64,000 nucleotides of DNA from Polyangium sp. 6x1. Lineage in GTDB: Bacteria > Myxococcota_A > Polyangia > Polyangiales > Polyangiaceae. The stretch lies in the NCBI RefSeq assembly GCF_029946515.1, contig NZ_JARZHH010000008.1, positions 1 through 64,000 on the forward strand. Reading direction: 5' to 3'. The notes below the pieces were generated by a model. It was not told the origin of the DNA. It worked only from the letters and a program-made list of their open reading frames with translations, and ran no database searches. Position 1 is the stretch's first letter, and the number at the start of each line of letters is the position of its first letter. This document shows positions 53,651 to 62,309 of the stretch, piece by piece. The translations under genes were made by a program, and so were the position numbers.

Positions 53651-54526
53651 ATGACAAACACGACCATGACCGAAACCACGAGCAAGCGAATTCGCGTGGA
53701 CGACGCGGAGATCCACGTGTTCACCGAAGGTTCGGGGCCGCCGATCCTCGTCCCCACGGGCGCCGGCATCGAATTCTACCGGCGCACGTTTTCCCGGCGG
53801 CTCCTCGATGCCCATTCGTTCGTCTACGTCGAGATGCGCGGAACGGGGGCCTCGACCGGCAGCCCCGAGGGGGCCACGTATGCGACGCTCGCCGACGATC
53901 TCGACGCCGTGCGCAAGAACCTGGGGATCGATCGGGCCGTCGTCATGGGTCATTCGAACCACGGAGGCATCGCGCTCGAATTCGGGCTCCGCCACCCCAC
54001 GCACGCGGCCGCGGTCGTGTCCGTCGCGAGCGTGCCCGATTTCAGCCGCGCCATGAGCGTGGGAATCGCGCGCTGGGAGGCCGAGGCGAGCACGGAGGAG
54101 AAAAGGCTCCTCGCTCGAAAACAAGCCGAGCTCGGCGCCCTCGATACGAGCGCGATGGATCCCGACGAGCTCGCGCTGCGTCGATATCTCGCCTTGCATC
54201 CTCTCGTGTGGAAGGACCCGGCGCTCGACGCGGGCGCCCTCTGGGGCGGCGTTCCGAGAGGATTTGCCCTCTACATGCAATCGGTCATCCGTCCCGAGGC
54301 GGAGCGCTGGAGCCTCGTGACATCGCTCGGCGAGATTGCTTGCCCCGTGCTCGCCCTGAGCGGTCGGTACGATTACGTCTGCCCTGTCGAGCTCTGGGCG
54401 GAGGCCATCGATCGGCTGCCGCAGGGCCATCTCGACATTTTCGAGCGGAGCGGGCACAATCCACAATACGAGGAGTCGGCTCGATTCGACGCCGTCTTGC
54501 TCGAGTTCTTGCGCCCCCTCTCCTGA
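53651..54526 (+). CDS. Alpha/beta hydrolase, aminopeptidase-like
   Basis: A 291-residue cytoplasmic enzyme. Triad candidates are Ser in GHSNHGG near residue 101, Asp in SGRYDYVCP near 239 and His in SGHNPQYEES near 267. The N-terminal strand order and VEMRGTGAST resemble proline iminopeptidases and related hydrolases. Its substrate is unknown. The OsmC gene follows 30 bases downstream and may be co-transcribed. Confidence 0.86.
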   Translation: MTNTTMTETTSKRIRVDDAEIHVFTEGSGPPILVPTGAGIEFYRRTFSRRLLDAHSFVYVEMRGTGASTGSPEGATYATLADDLDAVRKNLGIDRAVVMGHSNHGGIALEFGLRHPTHAAAVVSVASVPDFSRAMSVGIARWEAEASTEEKRLLARKQAELGALDTSAMDPDELALRRYLALHPLVWKDPALDAGALWGGVPRGFALYMQSVIRPEAERWSLVTSLGEIACPVLALSGRYDYVCPVELWAEAIDRLPQGHLDIFERSGHNPQYEESARFDAVLLEFLRPLS

Positions 54527-54556
54527 GGGTGCGCCCGGCCGATGGAGGTCATGACC

Positions 54557-55093
54557 ATGGAATCGCTTGATGGTTGCTGCACCCTCGACATCGATACGTT
54601 CCGGAGCACGCGCGACGCGGTGGAGAAGGCGCCCGAAGCGGGGAAAGGGAGCTTCGAGACCGTGACCGAATGGCAGAGCGGCGCGCAGGCCGTGACGCGG
54701 GCGAGGTCCTTCACGATCGAGACCGACGAGCCCACGCCGCTCGGCGGAAAAGACCAGCACGTCGATCCCATGGAGCTCTTGCTCGCGGCCCTGGGCTCGT
54801 GCCTCACCATTGGATGGGTCACGCAGGCGCGGCTCCGCGGGATCGAGTACCGCAAGCTCGTGATCAAGGTGCAGGCGCCGTTCGACCTGCGCGGGTATCT
54901 CGCGCTCGATCCTTCCGTCCGGCCCGGGTTCGGGGGGCTCCGCTATACCGTGGACGTGGACACGGACGCCGAAGCCGCGACGCTCGAAGAGATCCGAATC
55001 GCGGTGGAACGGACGAGCCCCATGTTCGACAACATTCTTCGTCCCACGCCGGTCGAAGGAATGGTCGAACGGCGCGCGAGCGTCTCGGCCTGA
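54557..55093 (+). CDS. OsmC-family protein
   Basis: A 178-residue protein. The start is placed at 54557 because GGAGG (54544-54548) is 8 bases from that ATG, but 2 bases from the ATG at 54551. The OsmC core has the first catalytic Cys in LAALGSCLTIGW. The second peroxidatic Cys of the typical Cys-Pro pair is not present: the matching place reads SPMFDNILRPT. It may therefore be a non-peroxidase OsmC-like member. It pairs with the upstream hydrolase gene. Confidence 0.85.
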   Translation: MESLDGCCTLDIDTFRSTRDAVEKAPEAGKGSFETVTEWQSGAQAVTRARSFTIETDEPTPLGGKDQHVDPMELLLAALGSCLTIGWVTQARLRGIEYRKLVIKVQAPFDLRGYLALDPSVRPGFGGLRYTVDVDTDAEAATLEEIRIAVERTSPMFDNILRPTPVEGMVERRASVSA

Positions 55094-55281
55094 TCGCAGC
55101 GTCGTCGTCGCCTCCTCCTCTGCGCACGCCATTCGAACCCGCGCGACGCCGCGGACGTTCGGGCTCTCTAAAAAGCACCGTACGGGAGAATACCAGCGCT
55201 CAGGCACGGGCGAGAGAAGTCCGCTGCGCTATGGTGTGCGAGGTCGCAGTCGCACGGGAGATCGTCGGGCGGGGGGGACGA

Positions 55282-56784
55282 ATGCAGGTCGAGCGCAGGT
55301 CGGATTCGTCGTGGGAGGACGAGCCTTCGGGTCTGCCCGTGGCCATCGGCGACGTCCTCGATGGCAAGTATCGTGTCCTGCGCGTCCTCGGCAAAGGCGG
55401 CATGGGCGTGATCGTGGCCGCGGTGCACGTGGAGCTCGGGCACCGGGTCGCGCTCAAATTCCTGCTGAAATCAGCCACCCAGAACGAGGAGGTCGTCGCC
55501 CGGTTCGCCCGCGAGGCGCGGGCCGCGGCCATGATCCAGAACGAGCACGCGACGCGCGTGCTCGATATCGGGCGATTGCCGAGCGGACAGCCGTACATGG
55601 TGCTCGAGCTGCTCGAAGGATCGGATCTCGGCGCGCACGTCGCTCGGAACGGCCCCCTCCCCATCGAGGACGCCGTCACGTACGTGCTCGAGGCGTGCGA
55701 AGCGATCGCCGAGGCCCATTCCCTCGGAATCGTCCATCGTGATCTCAAGCCCGACAACCTCTTCCTCGCCCGGCGCCCGGACGGAACCCGCACCGTGAAG
55801 GTGCTCGATTTCGGAATTTCCAAGCTATCCGTGGAAAAGGATACGTTGTCCGAGCGCGGTGGTCCGCTCACGACGACCTCCGCCGTCATTGGGTCGCCGA
55901 TGTACATGTCGCCCGAGCAGCTCCGCGCGACGCGCGACGCCGATCCTCGCTCGGACATCTGGTCGCTCGGCGTGACGCTCTACGAGCTCATCGCAGGGGA
56001 AGGACCATTCCCCTGGCAAAGCCTGCCCGAGCTCTGCGCGGCCATTCTGAAGGACCCGCCGGTCCCGCTCCACACGCGTCTGCCCGACGTGCCGCCGGGG
56101 CTCGACGCGGCCCTCTTGCGATCCCTGGAGAAAAACCCGGCCGACAGGTACGCGAACGTCGCCGACTTCGCGGTCGCGCTGTCGCCGTTCGGCAAGCCCG
56201 GGGCCATCGCGTCGAGCGAGCGGGCGGTGCGCCTGCTCGCGCGCGGTTCGTCCACGGATCGATTCTCGGGCGCGCGCGCCCGGATACGGACGTCGGACAC
56301 GAGCACGAGCCCGACGTTGACCGACCCGCGCGTGCTCCTTCCGCCCCTGCATTCGACGCCGCCGGTCGCAGCGACCGCGATCCTCGAGCGAGATCCCGCG
56401 GGAGCGAAATGGCAACGCCTGCTGCGGCCCGTGCCGCTGCTCGCGATCGTCGCGGCGATCGTCCTCGTGGGAGGAGCCGGGATCCGACTGCGTCGCGAGT
56501 ATGGCGCGCCGGACGTCCTCGCGGCCCTGGCGCGCGGGGGAATCGAGGCGACGCTCGGTCCGGCGTTCACGAAGGTGAAGCCGCCGCCGGCGTCGGTCGA
56601 GGCCGCCGAGACGAAAGCGCCTCCGCCCGTCGTGGCAGGAGCGCGACCCGCGCCGCGTCCGATGAACAAGGCGCCGCAGGGGGGCTTTTCAAAGCCGTGG
56701 CCGCAGACCACGATCACGGACAAGGCTTCGGAGAAACCTCCGTCGTCCGTGAAGCGCCCGAATCCTTTCGACGGGCGCGAATGA
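55282..56784 (+). CDS. Ser/Thr protein kinase, membrane-anchored
   Basis: A 500-residue kinase. The start at 55282 follows GGGGGGG; an ATG at 55231 is possible. GKGGMG lies at residues 37-42, Lys59, HRDLKPDN at 152-159, DFG at 176-178 and YMSPEQ. A long linker precedes one transmembrane helix at about 383-401 (LLAIVAAIVLVGGAGIRL) and a 95-residue Pro/Lys-rich extracytoplasmic tail. All catalytic residues are present. The stop overlaps the start of the TPR/PEGA gene (ATGA), which in turn overlaps the lectin gene: a three-gene operon. Confidence 0.94.
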   Translation: MQVERRSDSSWEDEPSGLPVAIGDVLDGKYRVLRVLGKGGMGVIVAAVHVELGHRVALKFLLKSATQNEEVVARFAREARAAAMIQNEHATRVLDIGRLPSGQPYMVLELLEGSDLGAHVARNGPLPIEDAVTYVLEACEAIAEAHSLGIVHRDLKPDNLFLARRPDGTRTVKVLDFGISKLSVEKDTLSERGGPLTTTSAVIGSPMYMSPEQLRATRDADPRSDIWSLGVTLYELIAGEGPFPWQSLPELCAAILKDPPVPLHTRLPDVPPGLDAALLRSLEKNPADRYANVADFAVALSPFGKPGAIASSERAVRLLARGSSTDRFSGARARIRTSDTSTSPTLTDPRVLLPPLHSTPPVAATAILERDPAGAKWQRLLRPVPLLAIVAAIVLVGGAGIRLRREYGAPDVLAALARGGIEATLGPAFTKVKPPPASVEAAETKAPPPVVAGARPAPRPMNKAPQGGFSKPWPQTTITDKASEKPPSSVKRPNPFDGRE

Positions 56785-57800
56785 CACCCATGACGAATAC
56801 CTTCCGAATCACGCATCGTGATCCGAGGAGGCGCGCCGTCACGCCCGCGGCCGCCCTCGCTTTCGTGCTGCTCTCCGGCCACGCCGCCGCGGATCCGCCC
56901 GACCCGATGGACCGCGCCGCCCGGAGGGCCGCGGCGGAGGCGCTCTTCGACGAGGGCAAATGGCTGATGGACCAGGGGCGTCATCCGGAGGCATGCCCCA
57001 AATTCGCCGAGAGCCAGAGGCTCGACGCGGGCGTCGGGACGCTCTTGAACCTCGCCGATTGTCTGGAAAAAATCGGACGCACCGCGAGCGCGTGGGCCGA
57101 GTTCCGTGCCGCCGCTTATGCCGCGCGCGAAAAAGGGCAGGTCGAGCGCGAGACGGTCGCGCGCGAGCGGGCCGCGGCCCTCGAGCCGAGGCTCGCGCGG
57201 CTCGTGATCACCGCGCCGTGGGCCGAGAAGGTGCAGAGCCTGGAGATTCGAAAAGACGGGCAGATGTTCGGGCGCGCGCTCTGGGGGACGGCCGTGCCCG
57301 TGGACCCGGGCAAACACGTCGTCGAGGCGCTGGCCGAGGGCAAACGCCCCTACCGCGTGGAGGTGGAGGTGCCCGGGGGCCAGGCCGCGCGCGTGACGGC
57401 GGCCATTCCCGAGCTCGCGGACGCGCCCGCGGCGCCGCCGTCCACGAAGCCCAGTTCGAATACGAGGGCCACGGTGCACAAGATCGCGGGGGTCGCGCTG
57501 GGAGGCGCGGGCGTCGTGTCCGTCGTCGCTGGCTCGATCCTCGGAATGCAGGCCATCGCGCGGAAGAACGACTCGGCGGCTCATTGCATCGAAGGCAACC
57601 TCTGCGACGCGACCGGCGTCGCCATGCGCAACGAGGCGCGCATGCGCGGCGACGCCGCGACGGGGGCGATCCTCGCAGGTGTCCTCGCGGCGACGGGGGG
57701 GCTCGTTCTTTACCTGACCGCGCCGGAGGCCGCGCCCGCGCGCGCGGGCGTGGGGACGGTGGGATCGGGCACGGGGCTCGTGGTCGGAGGTGTATTTTGA
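56781..57800 (+). CDS. TPR/PEGA-type membrane protein
   Basis: A 339-residue protein. ATG 56781 overlaps the kinase stop. A cleavable signal is followed by a TPR-like helical region (residues 45-115: EGKWLMDQGRHPEACPKFAE), a PEGA-like beta domain (about 140-210) and two C-terminal hydrophobic helices (AGVALGGAGVVSVVAGSI, GAILAGVLAATGGLVLYL). Such proteins are typical myxobacterial kinase partners. It likely lies in the envelope and could relay an outside signal. Confidence 0.82.
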   Translation: MTPMTNTFRITHRDPRRRAVTPAAALAFVLLSGHAAADPPDPMDRAARRAAAEALFDEGKWLMDQGRHPEACPKFAESQRLDAGVGTLLNLADCLEKIGRTASAWAEFRAAAYAAREKGQVERETVARERAAALEPRLARLVITAPWAEKVQSLEIRKDGQMFGRALWGTAVPVDPGKHVVEALAEGKRPYRVEVEVPGGQAARVTAAIPELADAPAAPPSTKPSSNTRATVHKIAGVALGGAGVVSVVAGSILGMQAIARKNDSAAHCIEGNLCDATGVAMRNEARMRGDAATGAILAGVLAATGGLVLYLTAPEAAPARAGVGTVGSGTGLVVGGVF

Positions 57801-58429
57801 GTACCAATCGACGAACGGGGCGCCTGCGCGGACGGCCCTTTTGGTGGCTCGGGCTCTTCGTGCTCGGACAGGCCCTCGGCTGCAATGCACTCGCGGGAAT
57901 CGAGGAGGGCGTGCTCGCGCTTTGCCAGGACGGGACGCGCATCGATCGAACCGGCTGCCAGGGCACGGCGGAGGGGACCGGCGGGGGCGACGGGGGAGCG
58001 TCTTGCCAGAGCTGCCCGCCCCCCGTCGAGGACGAATGTCCTCTGCCGTGGCAATGGAAGTCCCCGACGACGGGCTCGTGTTATTTGCATCATGGCACCG
58101 AGCGAGACTGGAACACCGCGCGCGAGCATTGCCTGGAGCTCGGCGGCGACCTGGCCGCGCTGAGCACGGACGAGGAGTTCTGGTTCATGGGGAGCGTGGT
58201 GTCGGGGGACGTGTGGATCGGCGGGACGGACCAGCAGCAGGAGGGCGTGTTCTCGTGGTCGAACGGCGAGCCGTGGGGGTTCACGGCGTGGAAGAACCTG
58301 CCCGGGGATCAGGGGAACAAGCAGGACTGCGTGATGCTCTCGGCCTTGCCGGGGACCGCGGCGGCGTTCGACGACCGGCCCTGCGGCGAAAAACGAGGCT
58401 TTCTCTGCGAGCTGCCGGCTCCGCCCTGA
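57797..58429 (+). CDS. C-type lectin domain lipoprotein
   Basis: A 210-residue protein starting at TTG 57797, which overlaps the previous stop (TTGA) and follows GGAGGT by 6 bases. The signal ends in Ala-Leu-Gly-Cys. After a Cys-rich linker (CQSCPPPVEDEC), residues 90-205 are a C-type lectin domain: SCYLHHGTERDWNTAREHCL, DVWIGGTDQQQEGVFSWSNG then EPWGF, and FDDRPCGEKRGFLCELP. The WIGG and four Cys fit the disulfide pattern. The sugar motif is not the classic EPN or QPD (it reads GEPWGF), so binding is uncertain. Confidence 0.9.
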   Translation: MSTNRRTGRLRGRPFWWLGLFVLGQALGCNALAGIEEGVLALCQDGTRIDRTGCQGTAEGTGGGDGGASCQSCPPPVEDECPLPWQWKSPTTGSCYLHHGTERDWNTAREHCLELGGDLAALSTDEEFWFMGSVVSGDVWIGGTDQQQEGVFSWSNGEPWGFTAWKNLPGDQGNKQDCVMLSALPGTAAAFDDRPCGEKRGFLCELPAPP

Positions 58430-58473
58430 AGTTTCTTGTCGCATCCCCGCCAGGGGTGCGATCCTGAAGGGGT

Positions 58474-59091
58474 ATGCGGCAGGCTCCCCTTTTCCTTTCG
58501 TCCGTCCTCGTGCTCGCGTTTTCCGTCGGCTGCGGCGGCGAACAGAGCTCGCCGGCGAACTCCGGCTGGTCCCAGGATCTCGGCGATCCGACGGGCCAGC
58601 CGCTCCGCCGCACCGAGACGCTGAGCGAGCCCGATCAGGCGCCCGCGCCGCTCACGGGGACGACCGCGACGCCGCCCACCGAAAAACGGGTACGTCACGA
58701 CGTGATGATCGCGAAGGACGCGCCCCACGAGGCGACGTGCTCCTGCCTCTCCGTGGTGGTCGGGGAGCCGGGCGATCCGCGGCTCCAGTGGCAAGCGGAA
58801 GTGCCGAAGCTCGGCGGGGACGTGGCCGTGGTCGCGGTGAGCGGAAAGGGCGTGCCGTGCCCCGGGATGGCCGAGGACGCGCCACGGCACCCCAGCATCG
58901 CGGCGGTGGCGCAGGAAGGGGCCGACGTGGTGGTGACGATCGAGGAGCTTGCGCCGGGCCGTCCGCAGGCCTCGGGGGCGGTCGTGCCACGGCCCGGGCC
59001 GGGCGGCGCGGTGTACGTGAAGCCGAAGGGGCCGAAGGTCCCGTACGGTCGGCCCGCGGCAGGGGCGGGGGCGCGCTGCAAGGTGAAGTGA
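58474..59091 (+). CDS. Hypothetical lipoprotein
   Basis: A 205-residue protein with a short lipoprotein signal (FSVGC, C20). Pro/Thr-rich early residues are followed by a beta-rich region with a Cys-Ser-Cys motif (EATCSCLSVVVGEPG). No recognised domain. It follows the lectin operon by 44 bases and could be its last member. Confidence 0.72.
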   Translation: MRQAPLFLSSVLVLAFSVGCGGEQSSPANSGWSQDLGDPTGQPLRRTETLSEPDQAPAPLTGTTATPPTEKRVRHDVMIAKDAPHEATCSCLSVVVGEPGDPRLQWQAEVPKLGGDVAVVAVSGKGVPCPGMAEDAPRHPSIAAVAQEGADVVVTIEELAPGRPQASGAVVPRPGPGGAVYVKPKGPKVPYGRPAAGAGARCKVK

Positions 59092-59166
59092 CCGAGCAGG
59101 CTGTCGAGAGGCGCCGCGAGCCCCCTTCAGCCTGATGCGCAGCGCAAGCAAGTCAGCCTCCATGCC

Positions 59167-59196
59167 ATGTACATCTGTACATTTGTCCATCTGGAC
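59167..59196. promoter_or_regulatory. Two tandem operator-like palindromes before the XRE regulator gene
   Basis: ATGTACA-TC-TGTACAT (59167-59182) and GTCCA-TC-TGGAC (59185-59196) are perfect palindromes with the same TC spacer, with centres 16 bp apart. Both fit TGTMCATCTGKAC. They lie about 90 bases before the GTG at 59280, a good place for binding of the encoded regulator to its own promoter. Confidence 0.5.
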
Positions 59197-59279
59197 GTTT
59201 TTGTTTGTCCACGGGGTTTGTCTCGTATGGATTCCGTGGTAGGGCCTTCGGACACCCTCATACGCAGTAGGGAGGAACC

Positions 59280-59615
59280 GTGCCCCGACGAACCGAAGCC
59301 AAGCCGGTCTGCCTGAAAGTTGGCGCTCGTATTCGCGAGCTCCGCAAAGAGCGCGGCATGTCCTTGCAAGATCTCGCCGATGCCGGCGCGATGTCGAAGG
59401 GACACCTGTCGAGTGTCGAGCAAGGTCTCGCAGCGATCACCATCGAGACCCTCGACCGCATCGCACGCGCGCTCGGCGTGCCCTCCTTGTGCCTCGTCAC
59501 CTTCCCGGCAGAGGACGAGCTGGACCGCATCGCGGATCTCGCGCGCAAGCTACCGAAAGGCGAACGCCGCAAGCTTCGGAGAGAGCTCCAGGCGCGCACA
59601 GCGCGCCCGACGTAG
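59280..59615 (+). CDS. XRE-family (HTH) transcriptional regulator
   Basis: A 111-residue protein. The GTG at 59280 follows GGGAGGAACC. Residues 13-68 hold an XRE helix-turn-helix: IRELRKERGMSLQDLADAGA then MSKGHLSSVEQGLAAITIET and LDRIARALGV. A basic C-terminus follows. It is probably a dimeric repressor, and the palindromes just upstream suggest autoregulation. It converges on the receptor gene at 59623. Confidence 0.9.
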   Translation: MPRRTEAKPVCLKVGARIRELRKERGMSLQDLADAGAMSKGHLSSVEQGLAAITIETLDRIARALGVPSLCLVTFPAEDELDRIADLARKLPKGERRKLRRELQARTARPT

Positions 59616-59622
59616 CTTCCTG

Positions 59623-62010
59623 CTAGAGGCCGCCCTCGACGCCGATGCTGGGCACGGTGACGGGGCCGATCTCCTGGGCCTCGCATTCGGTCGGGCCGCA
59701 GCTCACGCCGGTCTGCTCGGTGCTGAGCGTCGCGTTGAGCATCTCGATCACGAGCGAGACCCATCCGCGCTTTGTGAGGTTCCAGCGTTTTTCGATGCGC
59801 GCGTCGATGCGGAAGAAGGGATCGGTGCGGCTCTTGCCCCAGATGGCGGCATCCGCGGCCGCGATGGGCAAGCCCGTGTAGAAGACGACACGCGAGCCGA
59901 GGCGCCAGCCCTTGCCCGCGTCCCAGGAGATCGCGCCATTGAGGACGTGGGTGCGATCGAATTGCGCCGGGCCCGAGGAGAAGCCGATGCTCCGCGACGA
60001 GCGGGAGAGCGTGTACGAGATGTATCCGCCGAGCCGCTCCGTGAGCTTGCGGCGAATGTAGAGTTCGAGGCCCACGGCGGTGCCGAGGGAGCGATCGGTG
60101 AGCAGGTCCGAGCCCTCGTCGTCGTCGTTCGGCTCGGGCTCGGGCCCGCCCGGACCGCCGGGGCCTCCGCCAGGGCCCGGCGGGCCTCCGCCGCCGCCGC
60201 CGTTGTTCGCACGGCCGACCGAATCGAGCGCGTCGGCCATGTTGAAGAAGCCATTGAGGAAAAACGTGCCCGTGGCCTCGAAGCCGAACGGCAATTTGAC
60301 GTCGAGGCCGGTGCTCGTCTGGACGCTGCGCTGGAGGCCGCCGGCGAGCTTGCCAATGGAGAGGCCGGGGAGGGGCAAGACGAACCCGGGCGGCTGATGA
60401 GCGAGGCCCATCGCAGAGACGAGCTTGAGCCGGGGGACGATGGGGACCTTCATGGCGAGCCGGACGTCGGCGCTGATCGCGGTGACGCCGCCCGAGCCCC
60501 AGAGGTCGAGGCGCGCCCCGGGCGTGAATTCGATCCCGCGGCCGGCCTCGAGGACGGCGTCCGCGTAAAACCCGACCGCGATGTCCTGGCGCGGCGGGAA
60601 GAGCTGGTCGAGGGCGGCCTGGAGGTTCCGGCCCTCCTCGTCGTCCGATCCCGTGACGAGGTCGTAATAATCGAAATTCGCGTCGACGCCGGCCCGGAGG
60701 AGCACGGATTCGCTTCTGCGGTGGAGGAGCTGGCTCCTCGCCGAGAAGAGGAAATCGCGCGCGAAAATGCCCTCCTGGCCGCCGACGGCCGTCCTGTCGT
60801 AGCCGAACGAAACGGCCTGGCGAAGGCGCGTACGCGGGCTGACGTCCTTGTCGTAGCGGAGATCGATGCGGTGGAACTGGACGTCGAAGAGGCCCTGCTC
60901 GACGCCGTCCTCCGTGGCGCCGAGGTAATCGTGCGCGCCGAACGCGAAGAGGGTGAGACGATCCGTGGGCGTGACGTCGAAGGTCGCGCGGGCCTGATAG
61001 TCCCAGTAATTGAGCGTGGTGTCGGGCGCGAGCAAGGAGAGCGCGGCCGCGGTGTACGAGAATCGGCCTCCGGCCATGACGGTGGCGCGGTCGCCGATCG
61101 GGGTCTCGACCATCGCGCCGGCGTCGAAGATGCGGATGTTCGCCTCGCCATGGAGCTCGCCCTTCGGCTTCGTCGTCTCGCCGGCGACGATGCCGCCGGC
61201 AAACCGGCCGAATTGCGCAGGGTAGCCGCCGGGATAGAGGTCGACCCGGTCCACGATCGCCGGATTGACGACCGAGGGGCCGAGGGCAAGGTGATACAGA
61301 TAAGGGACGCGGACGTTGTCGAGAAAATACCCGACGTTGCCGGGAGGCGCGCCGCGAATGTAAAAGAAGGGCAAACCCGAGAAGATGGGCGTGACGCCGG
61401 GGAGGGATTCGATGGCGCGGAAAGGATCGCCGAACGCACCCGGCAAGACGCGGACCTCGGCGCGGCCGAGCGAGGAGGTGCCGACGGCGCGGCGCTCGCC
61501 GAGGGCGAGGACCTCGATGGGCGCAGGGCCCGGCGGCTTCGGCGTCGGCTTGTTGCCGGGCGCGCCGTCCTTCGGCGCGGCGCCGTTCTCGGCCGCAGGA
61601 GGGGCCTCCTCCTCGGCGGGCGGCTCCGGGGGCGTGAAGTGGACGAGGACGCGGATGCGCGCGGGGATGGGCTGGCCATTGCGCGTGGCCGGCTCGAAAC
61701 GCCAGCCGGGCGCGGCGCGCGATGCGGCCTCGGTGAAGGGCGCGTCGCCGGAGACGATGCGCGCCTCCTTGACGCTGCCATCCGCGGCGACGGTGACATC
61801 GAGCACGACGTCCGCCTCGCCCGTGAGGCCCGGCTCCGTCGGATAAGCGGCCTCGAGCGCGGCGAGCGGGCGAGGCGGGACGAGGACGGGCGCCGCGGGG
61901 GGCGCTGCGGCAGGCGCAGGCTTCGGGGGTTCGTCGGCGAGCGCGGGCGAGGTGGCGAGGGAAAGAAAGGTCGAGAAGAGGAGCGGAGGAAGGAAGTGCG
62001 TGCTTCGCAT
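59623..62010 (-). CDS. TonB-dependent receptor with N-terminal TonB C-terminal-type domain
   Basis: A 795-residue outer-membrane protein. A cleavable signal ends near residue 25. Residues 48-127 match the TonB C-terminal domain pattern (YPTEPGLTGEADVVLDVTVA, SVKEARIVSGDAPF, AAPGWRFEPATRNGQPI), a part normally found in the periplasmic TonB protein. Then come a Pro-rich linker, a plug (VRVLPGAFGDPFRAIESLPG, VTPIFSGLPFFYIRGA) and a beta-barrel ending in the typical C-terminal region. A Gly/Pro-rich loop lies near residue 630. The ligand is unknown. It is divergent from the FHA activator. Confidence 0.9.
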   Translation of the reverse strand: MRSTHFLPPLLFSTFLSLATSPALADEPPKPAPAAAPPAAPVLVPPRPLAALEAAYPTEPGLTGEADVVLDVTVAADGSVKEARIVSGDAPFTEAASRAAPGWRFEPATRNGQPIPARIRVLVHFTPPEPPAEEEAPPAAENGAAPKDGAPGNKPTPKPPGPAPIEVLALGERRAVGTSSLGRAEVRVLPGAFGDPFRAIESLPGVTPIFSGLPFFYIRGAPPGNVGYFLDNVRVPYLYHLALGPSVVNPAIVDRVDLYPGGYPAQFGRFAGGIVAGETTKPKGELHGEANIRIFDAGAMVETPIGDRATVMAGGRFSYTAAALSLLAPDTTLNYWDYQARATFDVTPTDRLTLFAFGAHDYLGATEDGVEQGLFDVQFHRIDLRYDKDVSPRTRLRQAVSFGYDRTAVGGQEGIFARDFLFSARSQLLHRRSESVLLRAGVDANFDYYDLVTGSDDEEGRNLQAALDQLFPPRQDIAVGFYADAVLEAGRGIEFTPGARLDLWGSGGVTAISADVRLAMKVPIVPRLKLVSAMGLAHQPPGFVLPLPGLSIGKLAGGLQRSVQTSTGLDVKLPFGFEATGTFFLNGFFNMADALDSVGRANNGGGGGGPPGPGGGPGGPGGPEPEPNDDDEGSDLLTDRSLGTAVGLELYIRRKLTERLGGYISYTLSRSSRSIGFSSGPAQFDRTHVLNGAISWDAGKGWRLGSRVVFYTGLPIAAADAAIWGKSRTDPFFRIDARIEKRWNLTKRGWVSLVIEMLNATLSTEQTGVSCGPTECEAQEIGPVTVPSIGVEGGL

Positions 62011-62144
62011 CGCGGCGGGCAAGATCGCACGACCACGCGGCCGTGGCCTGGAGAATCCGTCGCAGGAAAACAAGCTGCGTGAAGATGACGCGACGCAGCA
62101 GGAGGAAGGCTTCCTGGCTGTCCTGGATGAACGCGCTTGCATTC

Positions 62145-62241
62145 ACAACATGGAAAGTTGTAACCTGGCAGTGTGGGACCCATCATTCCATGGGCAGTTA
62201 TGTGCGTTGATACCATCGGCTGGTCGCGTAACAATTGTTAC
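62145..62241. promoter_or_regulatory. Palindromes in the receptor/activator divergent region
   Basis: GTAACAATTGTTAC (62228-62241) is a perfect 14-bp palindrome. ACAAC-N7-GTTGT (62145-62161) is a second inverted repeat with a similar core. Both lie between the divergent starts at 62010 and 62310 and are good candidates for binding sites of a common regulator. Confidence 0.4.
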
Positions 62242-62309
62242 TGCACTACCGCTCGGGAAGCAGCTCGCCTGTGCCGCACGTCCCCGCGCGAAGCGGGGGA
62301 GGCCCCCGG

